Assembly: GCA_964634465.1 (NCBI GenBank)
Contig: CAZWLY010000001.1
Coordinates: forward strand, 407,118 to 471,117
Direction of reading: 5' to 3'
Length of the DNA stretch: 64,000 nucleotides
Origin: CAZWLY01 sp964634465
GTDB lineage: Bacteria; Desulfobacterota; Desulfarculia; G963662305
Within the stretch, counting starts at the first letter, position 1. Each line of letters opens with the position of its first letter. Positions 15,203 through 23,983 of the stretch are shown here, piece after piece. A program made the translations under genes and the position numbers. The notes beneath the pieces are model-generated. The model did not search any database, was not told the DNA's origin, and saw only the letters and a program-made list of their open reading frames with translations.

Positions 15203-17863
15203 TCAGGTCAGCGCCACCACCGGCTCGCGGAGGATCATCTGCCGGGCCTTGCTCGCGGCCGCGGCCAGGTCGGGGTGGGTCTGGTGGAGGCTGGCGAGTT
15301 GGCGCAGGTTGTCGGCGGCGCGAAACACCAGCGAGGCCATGTCGCCCGGCTCGACCTCGAACTCGGTCACGATCTCGTCCCAGCGGCCGCCTTGGGCCCA
15401 CAGAAAGAGGGCCAGGGCCGGGACGTAGATCATCCGGGGCGCTTCGAAGCCGGCCTCCTTGAGCCGGCCGGCCAACCCGGCCACGGCCGCTTCGAGTTTG
15501 CGGAAGGCGGCGGTCAGCTCGTTGTCGGGCCCGAGCCTTTTGAGCCGCTTCGGCCAGGCCCGCTCCCGGTCCAGGACGAACGGGGCCATCAGTCCGGCCA
15601 GCAACGGAGGCCGGTTCCGGGGCAGGGCGTCGCGGCGGATGGCCTCGGCGATGACCAGGGGATGGTCCAGCCTTAGATTCGCCGCCCATTCGCCCTCGGC
15701 GGTCAACCGGCCGCCGGTGGCGGCGAAGCCCTCGGACTCCAGAAACTCCTGCCGCCGGACGAAGCCCAGCCACAGCCGCTCCCGGACTTCGGCCAGGCCG
15801 GCCAGCCAGGTCTCGGCCTTGTTCAGCCAGCCGTGCAGTTGGGACCGGCGATCGTGGCATTGCTCGTTGAGCGGGCAGGCGCGGCAGGGCGAGGCGTCTA
15901 CGTTTCGGCGAAGCTGCTCCAGACGATCCAGGGCCTGATCGAGCTTGGCCTGGGCGGCCGGCGAGAGGTCCGTCGGTTCGGCGGCCGGTTTGAAGTTCGA
16001 GCGGCTCAAGCGCCTCAATTCGGCCAGCATGTCCCGATCGGGTCTGATCTCGACCTGGGTTGCGGTCACCTGGGCGATTCGATCCAGGCCCAGAAACTTC
16101 ATCCGCAACCGACCGCGCTTGAGCTTGAGCTGAGAGGTCAGACGGGTGGCGACCACGCCCTGCCTGGTCCGGCGGTAGGCGGTGCGCCTGACCAGCCAGG
16201 GTCGACCCCTGTCGTCGAGGACGACCCGGCCCGGCGTAAGCAGCGTGGTCAGCTTGAGTTCCTCGACGAAGTCGTCCCAGCCCCCCTCGAGGCGCTCGAG
16301 CTCGCCGGCCGCCTGGGCGTGGCGTTCACGGGCGATGATCGCCCGTTCGATATCGCCGCACCGGCCGTCTTCGAGCGTGCGGCTCAGCCGGTCGAGGAAC
16401 CGGGGCCGCCCGGTCTCGGCCCGGCCGGCCGACTGGAAGACGGCCAGGGACAGATCCAGAAGCGGTTTGACCTCCTCGGGCGTGTGAGACCTCAACAGAT
16501 TCAGGACCATGGAGAAATCGAGTTTGATCCGGCTCTCGATGGGCTCGGGCGGAGCGGTGAGCAGATCGGCCAACAACGGCAAGTTCTGGTGAGGACCGGG
16601 GGTGATCACGGCGAAGCCGACGTTGTCCATGCCCCGGCGACCGGCCCGGCCGGTCATCTGCATCAACTCGGTGGCGGTCAGATCGACGAAGCCGACCCCG
16701 TTGAAGCGGTCGCTCTGGCGAAGAACCACGCTTCGGGCCGGGAAGTTGACCCCGGCGGCCACGGTCGAGGTGGAGAAGATGGCCCGGAGCAGGCCCAGTT
16801 GCATGAGCCTTTCGACCAGCAGCTTGAAGTGGGGCAGGTGCCCGGCGTGGTGGGAGGCTACGGCGAAGCGGCGGAGGTAGCCCAACAGATGGTGCCCCTT
16901 GAGGAACGGGAACTCTTTCAGGAACCGGTCGATGGTCCGGTTCAGGTCCGGTTGCGAGTCGGCCCACCGCCCGGCCGGGCGAGCCTTGGCGAAGGCCAGG
17001 GCCTGGTCGCAATCGGCCCGGGAGGGCAGAAAGAAGATGGCCGGCAGAAGATCGAGCTCCTCCAGCGCCTTGAGCGTCTTGTCGATGGGCACCGGCCTGG
17101 TCAGCGCCTCGGGTCGCCTGAGCAGGTGCTGGATTTTGGGGCTCAAGCGGCCGCGCTCCAGGAACGGCCGGACCTCGCCGTCGGGGGCCAGGTAGAGTGA
17201 GACCAGGGGCACCGGTCGCTCTTCGGCCCGAACCACCCGGCAGGGCTGGCGGCGAACCAGGTGGAGCCAGTCGGCCAACTCCTCGGCGTTGGCCAGGGTC
17301 GCCGACAGCAGCAGCAGCCGCACCCGGACCGGCAGGTAGATGATCACCTCTTCCCAGACCACGCCCCGGTCGAAGTCGCCCAGGTAGTGGGCCTCGTCGA
17401 GAACGACCAGGTCGCAATCCAGGTCCTCGCCCCTGGTCATGGCGTCGTAGAGCTGATTTCTGAGAATCTCGGTCGTGCCGACGATGATCGGCGCGTCGGG
17501 GTTTTCCTTGCGGTCGCCGGTCAGGATGCCGACCTTTTCCGGTCCGAACCGGGCCGAGAACTCCAGGAGCTTGGCGTTGGAGAGCGCCTTCAAGGGCGAG
17601 GCGTACCAGGCCCGGCGGCCGGCGGCGACCACCCGGGCCATGGCCGTTTCGGCGATCCAGGTCTTGCCCGAGCCGGTCGGTGCCGAGACCAGGACGTCGG
17701 CCGATTCGATCAGCGCCGCCGCCTCGGTCTGGAACGGGTCGGGCTTGAAGGGGACCTTCTCGGGCAGGCCGATGTCCTTCAGCAGCGCCTGGGCCGCCCC
17801 GGCCGCCCGGGGTCTGAACTTGCCGGCCCGACCGGTTTTCTTTCCTCTTCCAGAAGGCTTCAA
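15203..17863 (-). CDS. Ski2/HelY-like DExH-box helicase
   Basis: 886 residues. Superfamily 2 helicase motifs are in order: Walker A APTGSGKT (61-68), SPLKALSNAK (Ia), DEAH (156-159), LLSATLAN (III), STSTVAAGVNFPA (V) and QMTGRAGRRGMDN (VI). The long C-terminal part has a cysteine cluster SPCRACPLNEQCHDRR near 650, as in actinobacterial HelY and some archaeal/eukaryotic Ski2-type proteins, and probably binds zinc. Ski2-like helicases unwind RNA in RNA processing, or DNA in the Hel308 branch; which applies here cannot be told. It is convergent with the unknown gene before it and has PhzF upstream. Confidence 0.85.
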   Translation of the reverse strand: MKPSGRGKKTGRAGKFRPRAAGAAQALLKDIGLPEKVPFKPDPFQTEAAALIESADVLVSAPTGSGKTWIAETAMARVVAAGRRAWYASPLKALSNAKLLEFSARFGPEKVGILTGDRKENPDAPIIVGTTEILRNQLYDAMTRGEDLDCDLVVLDEAHYLGDFDRGVVWEEVIIYLPVRVRLLLLSATLANAEELADWLHLVRRQPCRVVRAEERPVPLVSLYLAPDGEVRPFLERGRLSPKIQHLLRRPEALTRPVPIDKTLKALEELDLLPAIFFLPSRADCDQALAFAKARPAGRWADSQPDLNRTIDRFLKEFPFLKGHHLLGYLRRFAVASHHAGHLPHFKLLVERLMQLGLLRAIFSTSTVAAGVNFPARSVVLRQSDRFNGVGFVDLTATELMQMTGRAGRRGMDNVGFAVITPGPHQNLPLLADLLTAPPEPIESRIKLDFSMVLNLLRSHTPEEVKPLLDLSLAVFQSAGRAETGRPRFLDRLSRTLEDGRCGDIERAIIARERHAQAAGELERLEGGWDDFVEELKLTTLLTPGRVVLDDRGRPWLVRRTAYRRTRQGVVATRLTSQLKLKRGRLRMKFLGLDRIAQVTATQVEIRPDRDMLAELRRLSRSNFKPAAEPTDLSPAAQAKLDQALDRLEQLRRNVDASPCRACPLNEQCHDRRSQLHGWLNKAETWLAGLAEVRERLWLGFVRRQEFLESEGFAATGGRLTAEGEWAANLRLDHPLVIAEAIRRDALPRNRPPLLAGLMAPFVLDRERAWPKRLKRLGPDNELTAAFRKLEAAVAGLAGRLKEAGFEAPRMIYVPALALFLWAQGGRWDEIVTEFEVEPGDMASLVFRAADNLRQLASLHQTHPDLAAAASKARQMILREPVVALT

Positions 17864-17973
17864 TTCAATAACCGCCCACTCGCCGTCGGCCCGCTCGGTC
17901 GACGCTTCGAGATACTTCGGCGGGGCGAGAGCCGGCGGACTTCAACCGCCGGCCGACCCGCGCCGATCGACCG

Positions 17974-18867
17974 TCAGTCCAGGAACTCCCCCCTGGCCAC
18001 CGGAACCACCGACCCGCCCACGTTGACCTCGATGCCGCCGTCTCCTCTCGCCGAGGCCGACAGAAAAAGGAGCGAGCGACGACCGATCTCGTAGCCTTGC
18101 TCCACCCTGACCTCGACCCGCTCGCCGCCCAGGACGCGGTGCTCGACCAGGTAGGCGGCCAGGCAGCCGTTGGCGCTGCCGGTGGCCGGGTCCTCGGGCA
18201 CGCCGTAGTAGCCGGCGAACATGCGGACGTTCAAATCGTTGGCCGGCTCATAGGTTTCCCGGCAGAAGATCAGGATGGCCTTGGCCGCGGTGTTTTCGAT
18301 AAAATCCAGATACTTTCGGTTATCCACCGCCGCTCGTTTGACCGCCGCCAGGGATTTCAGACCGACGACGATGAAGGGCAGGCCGGTCGAAACCTCCTGG
18401 ACCGGCAGGCCGGGCTCCAGGTCGTCCAGATCGAGCCCCAAGACTTCGGCCGCCACGCCGGGGTCCAGAACCGGGCCGAAGACGGGCTCGGCCTGCCTCA
18501 TCCACAGCAGGTCCGGCCCGTCCTCCTGGGGGGTGATTCTCACCGGAACGGGCCCCGCCTTGAGGTCGAGCGTCAGCCGCTCGACCGGCTGGGCCGCGAT
18601 CTCCCTGGCGATGACAAAGGCGGCGCCCAGGGTCGGGTGGCCGGCGAAGGGAACCTCGTGCTCCGGCGTGAAGATGCGGACCGGATAACCCTTTTCCCCA
18701 GGCTCTTCAGCCATGAGAAAGGCGGTCTCGGAGTAGTTCATCTCCTTGGCGATCCGCTGCATCTCTCCGCCGGCCAGGCCGGGCCAGGTCTTGACGACCG
18801 CCAACTGGTTGCCTTGGTACTTCTCTTGGGAGAAGACATCGACGATGAAAAAGGAGCCGTCGATCAT
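17974..18867 (-). CDS. PhzF-family isomerase
   Basis: 297 residues, standard for the PhzF/YddE family of diaminopimelate-epimerase-fold enzymes. The catalytic Glu is in MNYSETAFL (near 46), with FAGHPTLGAAF near 75 and the second-half signature DPATGSANGCLAAYL near 227. PhzF itself isomerises dihydro-3-hydroxyanthranilate in phenazine synthesis, but most homologues, including those outside phz clusters such as this one, have unknown substrates. No phenazine genes are nearby. It has its own start at 18867. Confidence 0.9.
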   Translation of the reverse strand: MIDGSFFIVDVFSQEKYQGNQLAVVKTWPGLAGGEMQRIAKEMNYSETAFLMAEEPGEKGYPVRIFTPEHEVPFAGHPTLGAAFVIAREIAAQPVERLTLDLKAGPVPVRITPQEDGPDLLWMRQAEPVFGPVLDPGVAAEVLGLDLDDLEPGLPVQEVSTGLPFIVVGLKSLAAVKRAAVDNRKYLDFIENTAAKAILIFCRETYEPANDLNVRMFAGYYGVPEDPATGSANGCLAAYLVEHRVLGGERVEVRVEQGYEIGRRSLLFLSASARGDGGIEVNVGGSVVPVARGEFLD

Positions 18868-19233
18868 GACCGCCTCCAGAATGAGTTTACAGCCCGCCGG
18901 TCGAGACGGCCTCCGGCGACGATTCTTTCAACGTCCGGCGGAGCTTAGAACCACTCGGCTCCCGGCCGAGTGTCCCGGCCGGCCGGCAGTCTAGGTAGCA
19001 TAGGCCGCCGCGGAAAACGCCGTCAAGAAGCAAATGGCGACGCCTTTCGACTCGGTCCGACCGCCGCCGGCTGGGACCCCGACTCGCCCGGCGAAACGAC
19101 CTCGCGGCTCGATCTGTCGGTCTGGAGCGCCGAGAGACCTCGGCCTCGCCTCGATTTGTAAACCGGTTCCTGAAAAGCTACAATTGGCCTGCTGACGGCC
19201 TTTGGCCATGAAGCCGGTCTTTGGGGTGGAGTC
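18868..19233 (+). promoter_or_regulatory. Divergent intergenic region with a promoter for the sensor kinase
   Basis: 366 bp between phzF and the histidine kinase. Near its right end is -35 TTGTAA (4 of 6) at 19156-19161, 17-bp spacer, and -10 TACAAT (5 of 6) at 19179-19184, reading into the kinase at 19234. The ribosome site GGGGTGGAG is next to the ATG. A GC-rich inverted repeat CTCGGCTCCCGGCCGAG lies near 18954-18970. I see no small gene with convincing codon use. Confidence 0.55.
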
Positions 19234-21711
19234 ATGACCCTGCGCACAATCCTGATCGTGCTTTCGCTGCTGGTCCTGATGTCGACGGCGGTGGGCGGCC
19301 AGCTCTACTATTCGGCCCTCAAGGAGTCGGCCTACAACGACGCCCGGCGCAAGGCCGCCTCCAACGCCGAGGTGATCACCAGCCGCTTGTCGTCGTTTCT
19401 CTCCGAGAACCTGAAGCCGGTCAAGGCCCTGGCCGGGTTGACCGATTTGAGGCTCGCCCTGCTCCGCCCGGACGAGGACTCGCTGACCAGAGCCAACTCC
19501 CTGCTCAGCCACTTCAAGAGATCGCTCGGCGTGGACGTCTGCTACCTGATGGACCGGGACGGATTGACCATCGCCTCCAGCAACAAGGACGACCCAGACA
19601 GCTTCGTCGGCAAGAACTTCTCGTTTCGGCCTTACTTCCAGCAGGCGATAAAGGGTGTCCCAGCCACCTACATGGCCCTGGGCACGGCCTCGATGAAGCG
19701 GGGGGCCTACTTCAGCCACCCGGTCTATCGCCAGGGGGCCGACTTTCCCGAAGGGGTGGTGGTCATCAAGGCCGCCATCGACGTCATGGAGAAGAAGGTC
19801 TTCCAGGTCTCGGACGGCATCGTCACCCTGTCCGACCCCAACGGGATCATCTTCAGCACCAACAAGCCGGAGTGGTTGTATCACACCCTGTGGCGGCTTT
19901 CGCCCGAGCAGGCCGAGGCCATCGCCAAGACCCGTCAGTTCGGCCAGGGGCCCTGGGAGTGGACCGGGCTCAAGGAGAAGGACTGGGAGCACGCCGTCGA
20001 CATCGCCGGCAACGAGTACCTCATCCACCAGATGGAGATAGAGAACTTTCCCGGCTGGCAGGTGACCTATCTCCGGAGCGTCAAGGCCATCTCCAAGAGC
20101 GTCTTCGACCCGCTGATCAAGACCACCGGCACGATCATCCTGGCCCTGGTCATCCTGGTCGGAATCGCGGTCTACTACCTCTACCGCCGGGCCAGCCACG
20201 ACATCGTCCGCCGCCGGATCGCCGAGGAGGAGCTTCGCCAGAGCGAGGAGCGCTACCGGTCGCTGTACCACAACACGCCGGCCATGCTCCACTCCATCGA
20301 CGCCCAGGGGCGGTTGATCTCGGTCTCCGACTACTGGGTCGAGGCGCTGGGCTATGAGCGCGAGGAGGTCATCGGCGAGAGGGTGACCAAGTTCTTGACC
20401 GAGGACTCCCGGCGCTACGCCGAGGAGGAGGTCCTGCCCGAGTTCTTCAAGACCGGCGTGGCCAAGGACGTCTCCTACCAGTACGTCAGGAAGGACGGTT
20501 CGGTCATCGACGTGTTGCTCTCGGCCATCACCGAACGGGACCAGATCGGCGAGATACGCCGCTCGCTGGCGGTGTTGGTGGACATCACCGAGCGGAAGCG
20601 GGCCGAGGAGGAGCTGAAAAGGGCCCAGGAGAAGCTGAGTCGCTACTCGAAGGAGTTGGAGCGTCAGGTCAGGGAGCGGACCAGGGAGATCACCAGCATT
20701 CTGGAGTACACCCCGGCCGTGGTCTACATCAAGGACGCCGAGGGGAGATACATCCTGGTCAACTCTCGCTACGAGGAGCTGTTCGGCATCTCCAACCAGA
20801 ACCAGGAGATCCAGGGCAAGACCGACGCCGAGGTTCTGCCCCCGGCGGTGGCCGAGCAGTATCTGGCCCACGACGGCCGCCTCAAAAAAGAGGGCCGCTC
20901 GTTCCAGGTCGAGGAGCGGGTGCCCCAGCCGGACGGCGAGCAGACCTATCTGTCGGTCAAGTTTCCGATCAAGAACGAGCAGGGCGAGATCACCCGCCTG
21001 GGCGGCATCTCGATCAACATCACCGACCTGAAAAGGGCCCAGGAGCAGTTGAGAAGGCTCTCGGGCGGGATCATGGCCCGCCAGGAGAAGGAGCGGGCGG
21101 CCATCGCCAGGGAACTCCACGACGAGTTGGGCCAGGTGCTGACCGCCCTTCGGATGGACGCCGTCTGGCTGAGAAACAGGCTCAAGGACAAAGACGACGC
21201 GGCCAGTCGGCGGGCGGTCAACATGTGCGACATCATCGATGAGACCATCAGCGAGGTCCGGGCCATTTCGACCAGACTCAGACCGGCCGTTTTGGACGAT
21301 CTGGGTTTGATCGACGCTCTGGAATGGTATACTAGCGAATTCGAGAAGCGGACCGAAATCGCCTGCGTCTTCAACCACGAGGACGTGCCGCCGGTCAGCG
21401 AGCTCGTGGCCACCGCCGCCTACCGCATCGCCCAGGAGGCGTTGACCAACGTCGCCCGCCACTCCGGGGCCAACCGGGTGGACGTGACGCTCAGGGCCGA
21501 GGGCTCGAAGCTGACCCTGGCCGTGGTCGATGAGGGCCGGGGGTTCGACGCCGAGCGGCTGGACGAGTACGAGGCGCTGGGCGTGGCCGGGATGAAGGAA
21601 CGGGCCGGTCTGGTCGGCGGCGAAGTTACGATCAGATCGAAGCCGGGGAGGGGCACGGCGGTCTATTTCAGCCTGCCCATCGACGGCTTGGGGGTGAGTC
21701 GAGTTGATTAA
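19234..21711 (+). CDS. Membrane sensor histidine kinase, dCache-PAS-PAS-HisKA_3
   Basis: 825 residues. Membrane segments near 5-27 and 302-322 enclose a periplasmic double-Cache sensor with the DctB-like stretch VGKNFSFRPYFQQAIKG. Two cytoplasmic PAS domains follow (about 345-450 and 485-600), joined by a coiled coil, then a NarX/DegS-type kinase with phospho-acceptor His629 in ARELHDELGQ and an ATPase domain (QEALTNVARHSGA, DEGRGFD, GVAGMKERAGLVGG). It is the partner of the response regulator encoded next, with which it overlaps by 8 bp. The DctB-like sensor and the TRAP transporter downstream suggest that it senses an organic-acid-type ligand and controls uptake (inference). Confidence 0.93.
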   Translation: MTLRTILIVLSLLVLMSTAVGGQLYYSALKESAYNDARRKAASNAEVITSRLSSFLSENLKPVKALAGLTDLRLALLRPDEDSLTRANSLLSHFKRSLGVDVCYLMDRDGLTIASSNKDDPDSFVGKNFSFRPYFQQAIKGVPATYMALGTASMKRGAYFSHPVYRQGADFPEGVVVIKAAIDVMEKKVFQVSDGIVTLSDPNGIIFSTNKPEWLYHTLWRLSPEQAEAIAKTRQFGQGPWEWTGLKEKDWEHAVDIAGNEYLIHQMEIENFPGWQVTYLRSVKAISKSVFDPLIKTTGTIILALVILVGIAVYYLYRRASHDIVRRRIAEEELRQSEERYRSLYHNTPAMLHSIDAQGRLISVSDYWVEALGYEREEVIGERVTKFLTEDSRRYAEEEVLPEFFKTGVAKDVSYQYVRKDGSVIDVLLSAITERDQIGEIRRSLAVLVDITERKRAEEELKRAQEKLSRYSKELERQVRERTREITSILEYTPAVVYIKDAEGRYILVNSRYEELFGISNQNQEIQGKTDAEVLPPAVAEQYLAHDGRLKKEGRSFQVEERVPQPDGEQTYLSVKFPIKNEQGEITRLGGISINITDLKRAQEQLRRLSGGIMARQEKERAAIARELHDELGQVLTALRMDAVWLRNRLKDKDDAASRRAVNMCDIIDETISEVRAISTRLRPAVLDDLGLIDALEWYTSEFEKRTEIACVFNHEDVPPVSELVATAAYRIAQEALTNVARHSGANRVDVTLRAEGSKLTLAVVDEGRGFDAERLDEYEALGVAGMKERAGLVGGEVTIRSKPGRGTAVYFSLPIDGLGVSRVD

Positions 21712-22342
21712 GGTGCTTTTGGCCGACGATCACCGGATCGTTCGGGCCGGCCTGCGAAGCATCATCGAGGACGCCGGCGACATGACCGTCGTCGCCGAGG
21801 CGGCCGACGGCGCCCAGGCCATCGAGAAAGTCCACGACACCAGGCCGGACGTGGCCGTCATCGACATCTCCATGCCTGGGGTGGACGGGCTGGAGGTCAT
21901 CAGCCGGTTGCACGACGATTTTCCGGACCTCCCGATCGTGGTTTTGACCATGCACGAGGAAGAGCAATACGTCGTCCGCTCGATCTCGGCCGGGGCGATG
22001 GGCTACATCACCAAGCGCTCGGCCCCGGAGAAGCTGGTCGCGGCGATCAGGAAGGTCCACGCCGGCGGCCGCTACCTGAGCGACGAGGCGGCCGAGCTTC
22101 TGGCGCTTCGCCTGGCCCGCGGCTCCAAGTCCCAGTCGCCGATCGATTCCCTTTCGAATCGGGAGCTCCAGGTTCTGCGCCGCCTGGCCCTGGGCCAAAC
22201 CAACCGGGAGATCGCCGAGACCTACCACATCAGCGTCAAGACGGTGGACACCTACCGCTTCCGGTTGCTCAAGAAGCTCAATCTCAGGAACAACGCCGAG
22301 GTGTCGCGCTTCGCCATTCAGAACGGATTGATCGAGTCCTGA
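21704..22342 (+). CDS. NarL/FixJ-family response regulator
   Basis: 212 residues from TTG 21704, overlapping the kinase stop. The receiver domain has the acidic pocket LLADDH and phospho-acceptor Asp54 (AVIDISMPG), with the conserved Thr and Lys in VVLTM and ITKRSAP. The C-terminal LuxR-type helix-turn-helix is clear (SLSNRELQVLRRLALGQTNR, ISVKTVDTYRFRLLKKL). Phosphorylated by the kinase encoded just before, it should bind DNA as a dimer; the TAXI-TRAP operon 600 bp downstream is the obvious candidate target. Confidence 0.95.
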   Translation: MIKVLLADDHRIVRAGLRSIIEDAGDMTVVAEAADGAQAIEKVHDTRPDVAVIDISMPGVDGLEVISRLHDDFPDLPIVVLTMHEEEQYVVRSISAGAMGYITKRSAPEKLVAAIRKVHAGGRYLSDEAAELLALRLARGSKSQSPIDSLSNRELQVLRRLALGQTNREIAETYHISVKTVDTYRFRLLKKLNLRNNAEVSRFAIQNGLIES

Positions 22343-22350
22343 GGAGTAAG

Positions 22351-22620
22351 ATGTCCCAGGCTTACGACGTCCAGGTCGAAGTGATCTCCGTCAAGGGAGA
22401 ATGCTCCGCCGGGCATAAGGTCGGCGAGCGGTTCCTGATCGGCGATCACACCCCGGCCGGTCTGTGCACCTTTGCCTATTCTTCCCTGAACCCGTTCATC
22501 ACCACTCTCAGGTTCGGGGGAAGCTTTCCCTGGTCCGAGGACCCCGGCGTCTGCCGCCCCGGCTGCCCCGACGCGGACAACGTGGTCGTCTTCGAACTGA
22601 AGAGAAAAGCGGCCGAGTAA
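22351..22620 (+). CDS. Small TIGR04076-like protein
   Basis: 89 residues. The pattern VEVISVKGECSAGHKVGERF followed by LCTFAYSSLNPFI and a C-terminal pair CRPGCPD is typical of a small family of unknown function (TIGR04076) common in anaerobes, with conserved cysteines that may bind a metal. It starts 8 bp after the response regulator with GAGGAG upstream, so it is the third gene of that operon. Confidence 0.7.
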   Translation: MSQAYDVQVEVISVKGECSAGHKVGERFLIGDHTPAGLCTFAYSSLNPFITTLRFGGSFPWSEDPGVCRPGCPDADNVVVFELKRKAAE

Positions 22621-22927
22621 TCTGTCTTTACCCTTCGCCTTCGGCTGGATTTGTAAGAAAATTTCTTATCCGGTCAAAGAATTTATTGGACTTGAAAATC
22701 AGACGGGTCCTAGTTTCGATCGCCGGCGCTTGGTGCTACCTTTATCCTTGCATTCCGTAGCGTCCATGCCGGGCGGGCAAGGTTTGGGGCTTGCGTGCGC
22801 TGGAAAAAAAGTTCGTAACGGTCCATAAATCGCGCCGGCGCACGCCGGCCTCCCATAAACAGTCGTGAATACGTGGTGAGGGATTTGGCAGTTAACGAGT
22901 CTTAACCGAACCCAAGGAGGAACCATT
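22621..22927 (+). promoter_or_regulatory. Leader region of the TAXI-TRAP operon with a short palindrome
   Basis: 307 bp without a gene, AT-richer than its surroundings. A perfect inverted repeat TAAGAAA-A-TTTCTTA is at 22654-22668, a possible regulator site. A second, looser one (GGAC...GTCC) is near 22688-22710. No convincing -35/-10 pair or sigma-54 site was found. The strong ribosome site AAGGAGG is at 22914-22920. Confidence 0.4.
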
Positions 22928-23902
22928 ATGAAAAGACTGATGTTGACCGGTCTGCTGATCGTGGCGGCCGTGGCGCTGGTCGTATCCCCAGCCCTGGCCG
23001 GGTACAAGATCAAGATCGGCGGCGGCCCCACCGGTGGTACGTTCAACACCTTCGCCAACGCCATGGCCATCTACGTGCCCAAAGTCAATCCGGACATCAA
23101 GGCCAGCGCCGTGGGCTCCGGCGGCTCGGTGGAGAACGTCAAGCGGGTCAACTCCGGTGAGTCCACCTTCGGCCTGTGCTACGCCGTCGACTCCGCCCTG
23201 GGTCGGGCCGGCAAGCTGCCCAAGGACTCCACCAAGTACGACAAGCTGCGCCACCTGGGTTACCTCTATGGCGCCCCGGCCCAGTTGATCGTCAGGGCCG
23301 ATTCCGGCTTCAAGAGCGCCAAGGACCTGGTCGGCAAGAAGGTCGCCGTGGGCAACGCCGGCTCCGGCGCCGCCGCCTCGGCCGAGCGGTTCTTCAGGCA
23401 TCTGGGCGTTTGGGACAAGTTCAAACCCCAGTTCCTGGGCTACTCCGCCGCCGCCTCCGCCTTCAAGGACGGCAAGATCGACGCCTTCTGGGTTCTGGTC
23501 GGCTACCCCAACCGGTCGGTCATCGAGGCTTCGGTTCAGGTCAAGATCCGCCTGATCGACGTCGGCAAGGACGCCGAGGAGAGCGGCTTCTACAAGGCCT
23601 ACGCCTACTCGCCGACGGTCATTCCGGCCGGCACCTACGGCAAGGAGATCGGCGAGTGCAAGACCTTCCAGGACTCCACCCTGCTCAGCACCAACGCCGA
23701 TGTGCCCGAGGAACTGGTCTACAAGATCATGAAGACCCTGTGGTCCAAGGAAGGTATGGCGGCCATGGTCGCGGCCAAGAAGACCTTTAAGGCCATGACT
23801 CTGGAGAACGGCTTCAGGGGCGCTTCGGTGCCGCTGCATCCGGGCGCCGTCAAGTTCTGGAAGGAGCAAGGCAAGACCATTCCGGCCAACTTGATGCCGT
23901 AG
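22928..23902 (+). CDS. TAXI-family TRAP transporter solute-binding protein
   Basis: 324 residues with a signal peptide (MKRLMLTGLLIVAAVALVV, cut after PALA near 24). The mature protein opens YKIKIGGGPTGGTFNTFANA, the hallmark of the TAXI (TRAP-associated extracytoplasmic immunogenic) family, and has SVENVKRVNSGESTFGLCYA and the LVGKKVAVGNAGSGAAASAE segment. It captures a small organic anion in the periplasm and hands it to the fused membrane protein encoded next. Known TAXI ligands include glutamate and other carboxylates; the one here is unknown. Confidence 0.95.
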   Translation: MKRLMLTGLLIVAAVALVVSPALAGYKIKIGGGPTGGTFNTFANAMAIYVPKVNPDIKASAVGSGGSVENVKRVNSGESTFGLCYAVDSALGRAGKLPKDSTKYDKLRHLGYLYGAPAQLIVRADSGFKSAKDLVGKKVAVGNAGSGAAASAERFFRHLGVWDKFKPQFLGYSAAASAFKDGKIDAFWVLVGYPNRSVIEASVQVKIRLIDVGKDAEESGFYKAYAYSPTVIPAGTYGKEIGECKTFQDSTLLSTNADVPEELVYKIMKTLWSKEGMAAMVAAKKTFKAMTLENGFRGASVPLHPGAVKFWKEQGKTIPANLMP

Positions 23903-23925
23903 GCCGTCCGCCGATATGGTATATA

Positions 23926-23950
23926 GGGGGAGGGCGGTAAGCTCTCCCCC
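23926..23950 (+). other. Intercistronic hairpin between TAXI binding protein and permease
   Basis: Arms GGGGGAG (23926-23932) and CTCCCCC (23944-23950) form a 7-bp stem with no strong T-run. In transporter operons such hairpins often stabilise the upstream binding-protein mRNA or partly stop transcription, giving more binding protein than permease. That role is inferred. Confidence 0.45.
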
Positions 23951-23983
23951 TTGTCTCGACAAGCCTTCTAAAGAGGATTCACC

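Noticed and set aside
18954..18985. A possible tRNA or terminator in the GC-rich inverted repeat between phzF and the sensor kinase
   Set aside because: No cloverleaf, no T-loop sequence and no T-run could be found.
22621..22927. A sigma-54 promoter before the TAXI-TRAP operon, suggested by TTTGGCAG near 22884
   Set aside because: The required GC-type -12 element at the right spacing is missing.
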